In this document: positions 12,661 to 25,819 of the stretch, in pieces | Numbering within the stretch: position 1 is the first letter of the stretch | How the letters are laid out: every line of letters starts with the position of its first letter | From: Apricaphanius iberus | Lineage: Eukaryota; Chordata; Actinopteri; Cyprinodontiformes; Aphaniidae | Direction of reading: 5' to 3' | NCBI GenBank assembly: GCA_028564705.1 | Contig: JAPXFQ010000804.1 | Location: 806,001 to 870,000 of the forward strand | DNA length: 64,000 nucleotides | The notes under the pieces: generated by a model | What the model was told of the DNA's origin: nothing | Databases searched by the model: none | What the model saw: the letters and a program-made list of their open reading frames with translations, nothing else | Position numbers and translations under genes: made by a program

Positions 12661-14355
12661 GGACATAATGAGCAGTCCGCTGCAGAAGAAAAAAGTTGAC
12701 ATTATAGAATAAAATCCCCAGCATGAGGAAAAGTTAAACTATCTTTGAGAAGCGCAGAACTTAACCAGACCCAAAGGTCCTACGGTGTCCTAGTTTTCAA
12801 GTCCCAGTGGAAGGTTTTAGTAGTTCATCTGACAGGCTTGTCTCACATGGGAGCAGCCACTCCACCTCCTATGTGGCTCTTACACTGTTTCAGTGTTTTG
12901 CATTATAAGTCCAGTTTCAGCATGCAGGAAAAAGGACTCACCTTACAGCTGCTCCCTATATATGTGAGAAATGTAAAACATGCAAAGATGTGTGGGCTGC
13001 ATGCCGTCTTTCTGCTTAAAGGAAGCCCTTTTCTATGAATTGTTTATTCAGGAAGAGCATTGAGGTCACAAATGGGCAGGTGAGTGTGTGCGCCTGTGTC
13101 TATGTGTGAGATTCACCGGTGAGATCATCAGATGACGACTGTGGGGGCCTGAATGTCACCGCGGGGAGAGCTGTCATGAAGAAAGAACAACATCTTTTGC
13201 AATAAAACGTGACAAGTTTGCTATCTCCCTCCTCTGTATGCTGTTGTTGATGCATGATCCAGAGGACCAAAAATACACTGCCCATTTCTTAACAAATGAT
13301 ATAAGATGTTCTCTCAACGTTCGATTGTATTTTTGTTTTTTTTTCACATAAACATCACCTTTTTATGGTTCACTTTGCTGCAGTAACAGAATGTGTGACA
13401 ACTTATTTTACGAAAACTAGGGGTATGTTGGCATATCATGCAACACATTGTCTTCCATGAGAATCGCAGAGGTGAAAGTGTGAGTGGGTGGAGGCAGCTG
13501 TCAATTGTGGGATGTGATGAACGACAGACAGCTGAGGGTGCCAAGGGATAGAGGCGATGGGTGGGGTGGAGAGGCTGATGGTGCATCCTAGAGCCTTGTC
13601 GTGACTCCCGTCCTGACCCGGCCGCTGACCAGCAGAGTGGGAGGAAGAAGAAACAAGGAACAAGAGAAAAGCAGGGAAAGATAATGTGGTTTGACCTGTT
13701 TTAATTTTTCTCTGAAGCGAATGAAGGACACAGCAGAAGGGGTAGGTGGGTGTCAAAGTGGGAAAGAAGCATCATCTATTTGTCATCTGTATTTCTCACT
13801 CTCATCCTGCTATCTTGTTTTTCCCCCCACCAGTTCTCTCTTTCCTCGCCTCTGTCCTGCTGTTTCTGGCTTCTCGTGGGAGTGCAGCAAAGGCAAATAA
13901 ACAGAGGACACTGTTTATTTCTGCTGGTGGGGTACAACTGTGCATTGTTGCCCTTGAATTACCTTGCCTTGGGTTACCTCAGTTTACTAATTTCTTATGG
14001 AGAACATTCAATAATTATTTATTTTATTACAGATAAAGGTTTGGCACAATTTTCTTCATCTTGCCCACTAAACACTTGAAAAACATATACTTGCGAGAAC
14101 CTTCATGGCTGTGCGAAAGAACAACGAGGTTAGCTTCAAAGAGTCCCATGTAGGCAAACAAAAAGTACAAATTCAATCACTTAGATTCACAGACGGCATT
14201 TCTCTATACATCACACAGGGACTGTCAAAAACACACACATGCAAACACATGCACATAGATCATTAGAATCCAGTGCCAGATGTGCCACCCACATACAACA
14301 ACAGAAGGCCCCATCGTTTGTCCTCAACAATCACAGGAAGTTAGTCAGCATTATA

Positions 14356-15697
14356 TGGAGAGAAAATTGTCTCACATCATTTGTGTGTGCGTAATACTTG
14401 ATTTGTAACTTGTGTCAGCCTCTTTATTCAAATTCAGTTTCTGATGAAAAAGTATCTTTATGATTCAAAAATAGGGATTTGATTTCTAACAAAACATAAA
14501 GATTACTTAAGTACTTAAGTCTGTAACCTCACGTTACTCTGTAACAGAGATCGAGTGTGCCTATGCGTTGCTATGGTAACGTTTCTCTTGCCTCGTTGCT
14601 TAGCTTAAATACAAGCAAAGTTATCAAGCTCAAAACTGATACTACAGTGAACAAAAGTCGGTTATACTTTCTGGACATGCTTATATTTATGTTTATGAGT
14701 GAAGGATTAACTACATTTCAGGTGGCTTGAGTAGCCTACAGCACCTGCTAGATTAATTTGCAGCCTTCGGAACTGATATGCTAGCAAGCCTAAAATAACT
14801 TTATTATAGTGTATTAGCACTTCCAGAAGCATACAACAAAATACATAAGGAAACACGCTTAACTTACCATCATTCCAGGGGTTGGGGCCGAAGGAGAAAT
14901 CTCTGAAGGGCTGCCGTGAGTGATTTCTCCTGCCTGGAGACACACGGCTTGCGGCAGCCATGTTCCTTCAGTTGAGCTTGAGTCGCCTGGGGAATTGTTT
15001 TGTAGGGGCTACGGCTGCAGCTAGACCTTTACTCTCTCAGTCTACCAGATTTCTTCAGCAAACACAACCAGACCACCACCTAGTGGTCGTTTATTTATTT
15101 ATTTATTTTTTTACCCATGTTATTTCTACGTCTCAGAAAAGGATAATATTTTAAATATTTTTTTTAGGTTTAAAATAGTAAATTTCGAGTGATGCCACAT
15201 TCATTTTTTCTTTCTTTTACAAGTATTTGTCACTTCAGTAACAGCTATAGAAGGAAAAACGTTGGAGGAAAATGGTGGAGAGAAAACTCATATAACCCAG
15301 CATTCGATCAGCATTCAAACACATCATCTACGTCTCAACCCCGTCTTGCAGTTGTAACTATGATCTGTGGTCTTGTCTGTGTGTATCAGGTGATTGGTGT
15401 ATACATATTTGAGGATTGTATGTGTAGGAGCCATATTGAATTCAAAGTTAGTTTTAAGCTGGTGTAATTTCAAGTTGTGCGTGCGTAAATTGCATTTCGT
15501 ACTTGTAAGAATTTGATATTTGTGTGTATATATGATTACACAACTGTAAGTACACGAAGTTACGCACAAAATGTTTTTATGGCTTACAAATCAAGTATTA
15601 CACACACACAAATCCAAAGTTACACACAAAGAGGCTGACACAAGTTACAAATCAAGTATTACGCACACACAAATAATGTGAGACTATTTTCTCTCCA
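14356..15697. mobile_element. Long-TIR DNA element (70-bp TIRs)
   Basis: Positions 14356-14425 and the reverse complement of 15628-15697 match at 68 of 70 bases (my count). They begin TGGAGAGAAAAT and run through TAATACTTGATTTGTAAC. TA dinucleotides flank both sides (14354-14355 and 15698-15699), as for Tc1/mariner-type integration, although a TA match alone is weak. The right arm contains a second partial copy of its own end (15586-15613 versus 15647-15674). The interior has no recognisable transposase. It does hold an RFX-type X-box GTTGCTATGGTAAC (14567-14580) and a GC-richer, first-exon-like segment on the minus strand. Confidence 0.75.
14868..14961 (-). CDS. First-exon-like ORF inside long-TIR element
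   Basis: On the minus strand an ATG at 14961 opens 31 codons beginning MAAASRVSPGRRNHS and ending PNPWND. They run directly into a consensus splice donor (ATG|GTAAGT, GT at 14867-14866). The N-terminus is Ala/Arg/Ser-rich, and the DNA is GC- and CpG-richer than its surroundings, as for a genuine first exon near a promoter. I do not recognise the peptide. It lies wholly between the element's inverted repeats, so it could be a captured host exon, the element's own first exon, or chance. No downstream exon was identified. Confidence 0.25.
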
Positions 15698-16837
15698 TAG
15701 AATTAGTTCTAATCCCCCCACAGAGGCTGTGTTTTATCAAATGTGGACCCCATAGAGCATATAAATAGAAAAGTGTCTTGTGCAGTTGGCTGCATCAAAT
15801 GTTTATTCTCAATCAACTAATTCGATCATTAAAGAAAATCTTCACCCATAATTGTGTTGAACGATACAAGTTAAATTATATGAAGTGATAGAATCATCAT
15901 TGAAATAATTATAAAGAAGGTGTCTGAGTGGTCTCCTTTATTTCCTTAAAAGGATACTGAAGTGAGGTTCTGATAAAACAATTTAAGTATATCTTATTTT
16001 TAGACACCTCTCCCAATGTCTAGATTTAGTGTAAATCCAGATTAGGACCCAAAAGCTAAAGCTAATAGCTCCTCAGAGAGGACGAAAGCAGACTTTCACC
16101 ATCTTGAAAGTGTCATAGCAATTTTTTGGAATGCAGTTTTGTAAAGGTAAGGTTGATTGTCTCAATTTTACCTGTTTGAACTATATAAAAAAAACAACAG
16201 CTTCATGCAAGTCTGTTTATATTAATTTGACTTGACAGGCTACTTAACAATTTCTGAGTCAGTCACTTAATTTGTTTTGGGAAATTCATATTCAAATTGT
16301 GTTCATTTAGTAACAAAGAAAACCCCAGGCCATATACAAACAATACTTCACAGATCTCGGTTGAAAATACATAATGATAAATAAGTGTTTTTATTTGCAC
16401 AAAAGAAAAGCATTTATAGGATAATAACAGCCTTAAAAACATTCATAGGGTGAGACAGATTGCATGTAAACTCATTGTGCTGCAGATAACACTGCCAGAA
16501 TAGAAAATGTTTGGAATGTCAAAGAATTTATATTTCAGTCTATGCAGCAGTATGAGTGCATTCTCAATGCATATTACGTAAAGGTTTAAGACACAAACTA
16601 ATCTAATCTTTTATGCTTTTAAAAGGAATAAAAAACAACTTTGGAAATGGGACTTTGCAGATGTCTTAGACTGATCGAGTCAATCCGATTTTGTGTTATT
16701 GTTTAGGGCCACAGCAGCATTTCTTGAAGGTATTCCCTCAAATGATTCAAAGAAAAATAATGAACGCCTCTGTCAGTGCTTGACTACCCACATTAAAATT
16801 ATTTTAAGTTCATTGTCATATTCAGAGGTTCAATCCA

Positions 16838-16905
16838 TCCATTATCTTTTCCGCTTATCCTTGAAGGGTCACGGCGGCTATACAAGCTGGTAGCTATCTC
16901 CAGCG
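16838..16905 (-). mobile_element. SINE 3'-tail fragment
   Basis: CCATCCATTATCTTTTCCGC followed by GTAGCTATCTCCAGC is the reverse complement of the 3' end (…GGATAAGC…AATGGATGG) of the tRNA-derived SINE family found complete at 28.9 and 57.1 kb. Confidence 0.65.
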
Positions 16906-18519
16906 GTCATAGAGCAAGAAGCGGGGCCATCTCTTTAGAGCACTGCAGCTAATGACAGTTTTGCTCTTAATAGTGAATTCTTTCAAGATTGGAAATATCG
17001 GATTCTCAATAAACATCAGATGTTTTTTTTCTGACATATATTTTTCTTTAAAATTTCTCAATTTGGTGACAGTCAAGACTAAAGTACAATGAACTCAATG
17101 TAATGTTCAAGAAACTAGTTATAAATGATTTAAGTTGTTGACATTTTTTTCATCTCTCCCTGTGTTTAAAATAATATTTTAGTAGGCAATTTCCTTGTTG
17201 ACCCTAATTATGAATGTAATTTTTTATCTATTTTTATGGGAAGAGCAGTGTCTGATAACAGTTTATTATGTCTTGAAACATTGTCAAGACGAAACAAAAA
17301 CAAACAATCTATTCCAGCATAGGTGAGATCACTAAAACCCATTTGCTCAGATATGTACCATTATATTCACTCTCATCTTCAATTTCAGTGTCATTCAGTA
17401 AAAACATATTTTTATTTAGAAAACAACTAAACAAACCATCCTCCCCCTGTTTGTGTTTCTGATTTACATTTCCACCTCCTCAGCATGTCAATGCCAAAAA
17501 TGTCCAGACATACTAACCTTGCAAGTCAACTGTATCCTAAAACATTAGGAAACCAACCCTGCCCACACAGGCTTGCTGCAAGCTTTCCGTATTTAAATTG
17601 ACTGTGCTGAATTTGACAAGCCATCCGTGCAAGGAATGAGCACATATGAACGAAGACAGATGACAGATTTCAGTATTGTCCTCAAACATGGTTCTCTGTG
17701 GCTTAAGTGGGAGAGGCAGTGCACCAAGACAGGTTGTATATGTAGAAAGAGTGAACACCATGCCGAGTCACAGTGGTGTGTCTCACATTCTGACATGAGC
17801 ATGTTGACAAAACCACACATGCATTCATGCACTGGGTGAGCATCTTTGACGTCTTCAGGCAGCTTCATACAGAGGTGATAATTATCTTCTAGTATATGCC
17901 TGTTCACACAACTCGTCAACCCCACAATGGACACGCGACCACGTCAATGCACTGCCTTTGTTCGAACTCATGAGCAACCTGTTTATCTCACAGACAGGGC
18001 TTTTGTTAAGTGTGTGCACGCAAATGGATTTACGCTTGCATGCAGTTGTGTTTTTACCGAGATTTGCACCTCCCTCTACGTGGCATCTCCTCTGACCTAA
18101 TCTGGAGGTGACGAGGCTCAGGCAGCACTGCTGCCTCCAGGGGATTCTCAGAGTAAGAGTGCAGGAGCTGAGGTAAACCTTGTTGTAAACCTCTTCATCT
18201 CCCTTCGTGTTCTTCCTCCATAAAAACGTGAAAATAAGGGAAGTGAGAAAGAGACAGAGAAGGAAGACACCATTGATTTTTGCCTCATCATTTCAGAAAA
18301 CCAGCTTTCTGAGTGAAATTTGAATTATTAATCATCATCATTAAATTTTGATGCTTTTTCTGTTGCTCTAAAACTGGAAGTTCCTGAGTAGGGAGGCCAT
18401 GTGTAACCTACAGAGCCCATAGTAGTGCTCCTGCAGCTCCACCACCTCCACCCACATTGACACACGTCTGCCTGTCTTTCACTTCCTGGCTCTCCTTCCA
18501 TCCTCTCTGGCTATGTGGG

Positions 18520-18538
18520 AGTGTGTGTGTGTGTGTGC
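18520..18538. repeat. (GT)n microsatellite
   Basis: An uninterrupted GT run of about nine units. Confidence 0.9.
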
Positions 18539-18904
18539 TGGAGAAAGACGTGGAGAAAAAGCTGGGGAGGAATTAGATCATGAAATGAGAGCTCCTGGCA
18601 GTGTGTCTAAATTGGCTAACTATAGCTAACAACATTACACACTGTCCATCTGGGGCTGAGCTCGTCCTCCCTCTGGTGGTAAAATCTGCTATGTAAACGA
18701 CTCCCACTGCCAGGACCTTCCTTGTGAAAATAAAATGTTGGCTAGGTAAGGTAAAATAAATACAATATAGTAACTAAGTTTTGTTTGCTGGATGAAAATT
18801 TGTCAAATTGAAATTGAAAATGAATACTTTGGAGATTTGAAAATGCTGGAGTACTTCGTCCTGTTTGGAGGTCATTCTTTGCCTGAAGTGTAAGAGTTCA
18901 AGAA

Positions 18905-19060
18905 TCATATGGCTCTTTTCTACCAGAACCTACTCACCTCAGCTCAGCCCGACTCGGCTCGGGTTCACGGCTTTTCCACAAATAGGAGTCTGGCTGAGTC
19001 AGGCCAAGCTGATCCCATTTTTTGTACCAACTTCAATGTGCTTTCATCAAGGCTAAGCAG
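18905..19060. mobile_element. MITE fragment related to the 27.8-kb element
   Basis: A CTTTTCTACCAGAACC start is followed by repeated CTCAGC/CTCGGC motifs and a second TTTTCCACA block. This resembles the ends of the element at 27806-28833 (…TTTTCCACTAGGCTGGG). Only part of a copy appears to be present. Confidence 0.35.
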
Positions 19061-19194
19061 GGACTGAAAAGCTGCTGCTGTGCTGGATTGGATAATAGAT
19101 GATGGTGAGTTTTTTTGTGTGACCAAGTAAACACACCATCAACAAAGAAAGAAAAAGTCAATGCTATGGTTCCTTCCATGACAACAGAAAAACT

Positions 19195-19230
19195 CACTTT
19201 ATTGATCCCCGAGGGGAAATTCTCGAAGAT
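19195..19230. repeat. Abundant teleost repeat motif
   Basis: The string TTTATTGATCCCCGAGGGG, followed by AAATTC, is a very common dispersed motif in fish genomes. I recognise it from general knowledge and cannot assign the parent element here. Confidence 0.4.
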
Positions 19231-21650
19231 GGATAGTGGGATTGGGGTCTTGTCTGCAGTAATGCAGGCATTTTTTAGTAAAGTCTTTGTGAGGAAACAG
19301 CTAATTCACAAAGTAAAGTCAATGTGTCTGTGTCTGTGATGCTGACCTGCTGCTCTTATGAGAGACCTCATGGGGAAAAACTGTTGGAAAGATTACTGGA
19401 GGGCAAAAAGACGTTGTGCACCACACTGACCATGTCTATTGATAGCTCTCAGTGGTCAACAGATTGTCCTAAATAGTGGTGAAATAAAATTGAGTAAGTG
19501 TGGTTTTCACAAGGAGTGCTGTAGGCTGCACAAATATAGAAGGACACTAATGTAAAATTTCAAATAGTTTTCAGCTGATAAAATATTCTTAAGGCAAAGG
19601 TCAAGAGCCACAAGGACAGTTCAACTGGATGATCCATCCAAATCCTGTTGACCAATGTTTCATGCTAGTTCAGTTAACTTCAATGGAGGTATGTTAATTA
19701 AGTATGTTATGTTGAGAAAAATACACTAAAATATACCCTACATCATTTGAAAAGAACATTTAAATTATTTAAAAATAATTATTTGATATTCATATGCTGT
19801 CAGCTACAACTTCTCCACCACTTGGGTTTACCCAATCACAAAATCCATTAGATTACAGCTAGGCCTCATTCATGTAGACTCCAACTTTAACTAACACAGC
19901 AACTTGTGTCTCAAAGATACCCACACCTGTTCTTTACAGTATATGCATAACTACTAAGATTTAAACATCCAACAATGGCTAAAATCAATCTGTTGGCTCA
20001 CATACTTGTTGCAATGCATAATTTGCCTGTGCTAATATCTATGACTAATCTTTCCTTACTTTTGGTCAGTAAAAAGGACTGCTAAATCACTGGGCTGAAT
20101 AAAACCAATGAAACCCTCAACCCATTTTGAGCATCTACTGGGTGTCTTTCATTCCCCATAACTGGCAGTTTGCCTGAGTAGGTGGCCAGCGCCAGGCAAT
20201 CTGTGCTCCAGCACCTATACTGACCTGGCATCTGTTGGTCACCATGTGGGCCCATGAATGTGGTCACAAGGCAGATGCTATGAAGGAGAGGAAGAGAAAG
20301 AGATGTTATAGAAAGGAAAGAGTTTGAGGAAACAGAAGTTGCTTTCTGGCTGCCCCCCGTCCAAAAAACTTGCTTCAATCTTTCAAGACTGAGATTTGAA
20401 GGTCTATTCTGCTTAATTTGAGGATTGCTTGGTTAGTTCCGTTAGTTTGGAATGTGAAAAAAGGGAATTGCTTTGGAGAAAGAGATGATAGGAGAAAGGT
20501 TGTCAGCAGTGAAAAGAGTTAATTAGATAGGGTGAAAACCAAGACTCAGGAAAGTAAAAGGGAAGAAAGAATGAAACAGGGGATAATGACCAAGGAATTA
20601 TAGCACAAGCCTTTAAGGCAAAGATGAAATATTTGCAATTCCACAGGGTTCCTGGGCTGTGGGCTTTCGCTCCATTTGTATGGAAATGACTTTGTCTTTA
20701 TTTTTCTAAGTGCAGAAGGTACCATATGGGAGGGAGAGAAGGATGGAGACAGAGAGGGTGATTAAACCAACTTTTAAGTATTTTGTGATTCCTGCCAATA
20801 CTATTTGGAAGGCTGGGACCTGGTTTGTTTTTCTGCAGCACAGATTGTTAAAATAAATCTATGAGTTTATGGCAGGTGGAGCTATACACCTGAAGCACAG
20901 GGAGCCCGTTTGCTTGTTGTAAAGCTCTTTGCCTGTTATCGACAATGTATCTCACCTGGCTCCATCTCTTTCCCAACTCTCTATTTCTATAAATACCATC
21001 CTCAAGCACAAGCCCACAGCTGGGACCACTCTGATCCAATGCTTGGGACTGCTTTCTGCCAATTAATTAGCAGATGTTGTGGAAGGCCTCAGTTTGGCTA
21101 TTTTCAGCTACTACAGAGTGTCTGCATGTATCAGTGTGCACTCTGGGTATGCTGAGTGATGCTGCCACTCATCTATTCATGGCCAGCTGCTCAAATCTGC
21201 AACCCAGGCTGAAGGGGAGAAGACATTTTCTCTCTGACACCCTCCGCTTTGCTCTGTTCCTGCCCCCTACCCCTCTTGACTCTTCTCCACCCTTTTTCCC
21301 TTCCTTTCTGAGTCACAGCCGCCAGCCACAAGTCTGCATAGGTCTGAGTCATGCCTGGGCTCTCGTGAGATGGGCCCTGCTGTCTGTGAAACCACAGACA
21401 TGAGATATGAGAAGTGGGAAAATGAGAGAACAAACAGACACCAACAGTCACATGGACAAACCCTCCCAAAAACACACAGTACAAACAGTGACATAAATTA
21501 AATGTTAGAAATCCTCTGGTAATAAAAAACAGCTTGGAGCCAAGCTGCAACACCTGTCTCTCACAATGAACAATGACGTCTGAGCTTCAGTGACTCAGGT
21601 TTTGTTGCGCAAGATGATACCTCTGAGATTTAACTTTACACTGGGTGATT

Positions 21651-21932
21651 AATGGTAAATGGCCTGTACTTGTATAGTGCTTTGTCAAGTCAGGAGGACC
21701 CCAAAGTGTTTAAAACTATGACTACATGCAGTCATTCACCTATTCACGCACACATTTGCACACTCGTGAAAGCAAGCTACATTGTAGCCACAGCTCCCCA
21801 GGGGGGCGCTGAACACTGGCCAAACACTGCCGCCACCGGGCCCTCTGGCCACCACCAGTAGGCAAGGTAGGTGAAGTGTCTTGCCCAAGGACATAACAGC
21901 ATGTAAGAGGCAGAAGCTGGAATCGAATGCAT
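21651..21932 (-). mobile_element. tRNA-derived SINE (family B), reverse orientation
   Basis: From left to right the reverse-oriented copy shows the 3' tail (AATGGTAAATGGCCTG and a degraded TATAGTGCTTTG block). It then shows the body with TCACCTATTCACGCACACATT and CTTGCCCAAGGACATAACAGC, and finally the region just before the tRNA-like head (CTGGAATCGAA, a degraded B box). The promoter head proper is cut off at about 21932. The same family occurs in forward orientation at 25.8 kb. Confidence 0.7.
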
Positions 21933-22816
21933 GATTGTGACAGAACAATTATGATCTCTTGTAATGTTACAAAAAAAAAACAATAGCCTTAGTTGTGGAA
22001 TGCAATTCCCCCACCCCACCCCCCTCACACAGACACACACACACTTTATGGAACACCCTGGTAAAGATGTATGAGAATAATTAAAAGAAAATAATATTCT
22101 GTTACAGTTGCAAAAATGTCAAGCGGTGTTCCTCATTTGCATTGGCACTATAAGGACTCAAATAAAATAACTGGTTTCTTTGTCAATGAATCTCAATGAA
22201 TTTTTAAATTGTGATCTATCTCTTCCTTTTTTCCTGGGGTATAAATATGACATGACACAAAGGCACAAATTTTGCTAATTGTATGTTCTTTAGCTGGAAG
22301 AAACTGTAAACATAAAAATATGATACATTCTGGATTCCATATTGCCAAGAGTATAAACACACAGTGTCAGAAAAAAAGTGTTTTAACCCTTAAAGATGAC
22401 ATCTTTGCTTGCAGTGAATATTGTGCATCGACAAGTATTTCTGATAGGTGCATTAAAGGGTAATATTCCCAAATTGCACTTAAACTTTTAACATAATTAC
22501 AGTCACTATTTGAGTTATGTTTTGTAAAAAAGAAAAAGATCAATCTAAGTTTGATCAGAGATCCTATTGGTTATGAAATGTTTGAAACATTTAATGTGGT
22601 TTTCTAGATTTTTAAACGTTTAAATTTGGGTAAAGTCCTCAAGGGTCTTATAGGCTTGAACTAAATCAGTTTGAGCTTGTGTGGGTGACATGTAATTTAT
22701 CATACGTATGGAGTGTCAAAAAATTATCAGGAGACAGATACTCTTTCACTGTGATATTAAATCATGTATATACAGGGCATACTTGATATTACAGGATATA
22801 AGATGGGTTCAGTTGA

Positions 22817-22817
<1 letters not shown>

Positions 22818-22881
<64 letters not shown>

Positions 22882-22886
22882 AACAG

Positions 22887-22920
<34 letters not shown>
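22818..22920. repeat. (AT)n-(AC)n-(AT)n microsatellite
   Basis: About 29 AT units run to 22876. A short AACAAACAG bridge, an AC run (about 22887-22903) and a second AT run to 22920 follow. The open frames across it on both strands are products of the repeat. Confidence 0.95.
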
Positions 22921-24804
22921 CAGAAAGATGCTTGCCTTTTACAAATTGTAAAAACACTATCCCTTGCATTTGTTTTTTGATCATATCATAGACGATAAAT
23001 ATTCTTTGTTAAAAACCGGCACAATAACACCAAAGGAGCAAAACAGTTATGATTCCAGGCACATTCTTTCGGCTATGGCTCAACCTGTGAACATTCAACT
23101 TTAAAGAAAAACAACTTCCTCTAAAATATTGCTGACAATGAAAAAAGATCCATTCTCATCAGAATTATAAAATTAGATGTTCCCATGAAACCGCTTACTG
23201 TGAAAACAAAAACTCCCAGTCCCAGTATAACATTTAATTTGCATTTCTGAAATATTGGTGAAAGAGAATGACAATTACAAGAAACAAATAAAACAAAACA
23301 ATGTATTGTCTATTTTCTATACCTACTCTGTGGTTTCATCTGAGAAAAGTACTGTATAAATAAAGTTATTACTAAACAATAATTGGGAAGACTGCAGACC
23401 TTACAGTAGTCAAGCAAATGGTTAATAATTCCCTTTACCAGGATTGCAATCCACAGTCATTATTAGAATAAGGATATTTTCAAACTGCTGTATATTAGCA
23501 TATTAATACAAAGTTCAGTGACATGAAAGAATGTGATTGAAAAAAAGGTTGAGTATTTAATCTTTGAGAGGATTGTAAAGCAAAACCCATTCAAGAATTT
23601 AGTGGAGATTAACATGGAGTAAATTGCAGCAGGAGTCAGTACTTCCAGAGTCACCAAACAAAGATATTTGTCCAGAACTTGGACTTTAACTCATGTATCC
23701 CTTGCATTTAGCTATCCATGAGGAGAGAGAATGAAAAATAATTTAGACCGATTGAAAGAGGTTTTCAGATAAATCTGACATTTAATTTGGTAATCAAGAT
23801 TCCAGTGATCTGGAGGAAGGACCAGAATTGGCAGCTGCCCACTTTGCCAAAATACTAATACCTACCTTGACATCAATAGTGTAACTGTGTTTGACTGGTT
23901 AGCAAACCAGCATGACCTGAAACCCTTAAAGAATCTATGGGGTATTGTCACGAGCAGGGCTAAACTGGGATTTAAAAAAAAATCAGCCTGGGCACTTTAA
24001 GCTGAGCCTGGTCCACCAGCTATTGATGGAAAGCCAATGGAGACTGGTATTCTATACAGTAGTTAAAACCAAATGGCTGCTTGATCTATTTGATTGGAAT
24101 TTAGGACAGAGAAGAAGTAGTGTATTATCATCTTCATAGATTATTTTAATTCACCACAAACAGAACAACACCCCAGGATATCTTCTCAAACATATAAACC
24201 TTTAAAAAGTAAAAGGAGCCAGAGAAAGGAAGAATGAGAACATTTTATGATCTGGTATCTAAAAATATGTGGGAAAATAGTTTTATACAGTACTTAGCCA
24301 ACTTAGAAGAACCACCTAAACAAACAATGAATAAGGTATTATGGGATCCTGAAAAATATGACAGATAGGAACAGAGATGAGATGAATATTAAAATGAATA
24401 AATGACAGATTGTGATTGACTGATACTTTTACAGAAAATACACTCACTACATCAATGTACCATAGGTACAATAAGAGCAACAACAAATATTTTTTGAAAC
24501 ATGGTAAACTTAAAAACTCAAAGATGGCAGACAGAGAAAGGTGCGAAAGAATAATACTTGATGGACTTCCTCAGATTATCACAGTAATGGTATCTTTAAA
24601 GTTTAATGTATCTTTAATGTTTAATCGTGTGTTCTATACTGTACTTACCAAGACAAAACCACATCAGGCTTCCAAAAATGAGTAATAGACTGTGAGAGGT
24701 TTAGGTTGGAAGAAAACACAGGGTTGTATAAAAAATATCTCGTATTTATACTACCCAGTGTCTTAATGAATAACACATATTAAGATGGACTAATTCAAAT
24801 TCAT
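22921..24804. other. AT-rich non-coding DNA
   Basis: No gene or clear transposon end was seen. The segment at 23946-24060 has the flavour of a dispersed repeat, but I could not identify it. Confidence 0.4.
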
Positions 24805-25125
24805 CTGATGCGCCTACTGAAGGGGAGACCTCCTCTGTCGGTGCAGCACTTCGAGACATTTATACACACATTCATTACTCCTCGATTAGACCACTGTAAC
24901 TCGTTGTACGTTGGGGTAACCCCGGCGGCTTTGGCGCGCCTTCAGCTAGTTCAAAATACAGCTCCCCGAGTGTTTGCCAGGAATCAAATGTGAGAGCATA
25001 TCACAACCATCTTGGCCTTCACTGGCTGCTGGGGACTTTTAGAGTTAAATTTAAGGTTTTTGTTTTTGAGTCCTCTAATGGTCTTGCCCCACCGTACCTC
25101 TCCAAGCTGCTCACCACTTACAAGC
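24805..25125 (+). mobile_element. LINE 3' ORF fragment (L2/Rex1-like)
   Basis: The translation of 24808-24990 contains ITPRLDHCNSLYVGV and LARLQLVQNTA. This is the conserved region just after the reverse transcriptase core of L2/CR1/Rex1-type fish LINEs (…RLDYCNSLYxG…LxxLQxxQNxAAR). After a stop and a frameshift, the next part (…GGCCTTCACTGGCTGC…TCTAATGGTCTTGCCCCACC) fits the family's LHWLPV…SLNGLAPPYL segment. The RT catalytic domain and endonuclease are missing. The copy breaks off shortly before a TTAA-flanked insertion. Confidence 0.75.
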
Positions 25126-25157
25126 CTATTTGATTCAGTCTAAATTATAGCTTTTAA

Positions 25158-25480
25158 AGGGCCCATATTAAGATATTAAGAAATCACTTTTTCTGGGATT
25201 TAGGGTGTTATTGTGTATCACTGGTGCATATACTAAACACGCACACAAAGTTGGACAAAATAAAAAGCCATCCATGCTGTCTTGAGTGAGACAGATGTTT
25301 TTGAATTTGTCCTACTTTCAGTCTCTTAGTGAGCTATTCAAAATGGGCATGGCTTTCTACGTCACAATCCGAAACAGTGGAATATTCACACCACCTCACA
25401 GCTACTATCACAATCATTACAGCAATGCTAGTCCAACTTACGGTAGTAAAGAAACTACCTAGCATCATGGCTCTACCAGT
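25158..25480 (+). mobile_element. TTAA-type element, left part only
   Basis: TTAA at 25154-25157 is followed by AGGGCCCATATTAAGATA and a body with GTTCAAAATGGGC-like and GGCTTTCTACGTCACAATCC segments (about 25330-25370). I associate these with a widespread percomorph MITE. A matching right end was not found, so the right limit given is arbitrary and the copy is probably truncated. Confidence 0.45.
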
Positions 25481-25819
25481 GTTGTGTAATAATAGATTTT
25501 ATGACTAATACCACGAAGAATATACTTAGTTAAAAAAATAACAAAAAAGACCCTGCTGGCCCAATGTTCAGTCCCGCAATAGTCAAGAGGAAGACAGACT
25601 CTAAATCTAACACTAATGATATAACGCTGTTAGAGCAATCTGGGATTCAATTGCATTTCAGCAGAAATATTGCTTATTGCTTCCACAAAGCATTGATGCT
25701 GTAAATTATTTAGAAGAAGCCCTAACCAAGTACTGAGTACAATTAGGCTACAATACACTGTCAAACTTATCAATTGTTTGCCAACAAGCAGAATTAAAAA
25801 TCTTTTTTTTTCATTTATT

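Larger units (their letters stand above)
15698..21650. other. Mostly unique non-coding DNA with small repeat pieces
   Basis: Apart from the SINE fragment at 16.84 kb, a GT microsatellite at 18.52 kb, a MITE fragment at 18.9 kb and a short repeat motif near 19.2 kb, I see no gene. Overlapping open frames at 17.54-17.94 kb on both strands have no splice context or recognisable product. Confidence 0.45.

Noticed and set aside
17537..17934. Three overlapping open frames on both strands
   Set aside because: Simultaneous openness in several frames reflects a local shortage of stop triplets. None reads like a known protein.
22708..22984. Open frames across the AT/AC microsatellite
   Set aside because: They encode only Ile-Tyr and Thr-His repeats dictated by the dinucleotide tract.
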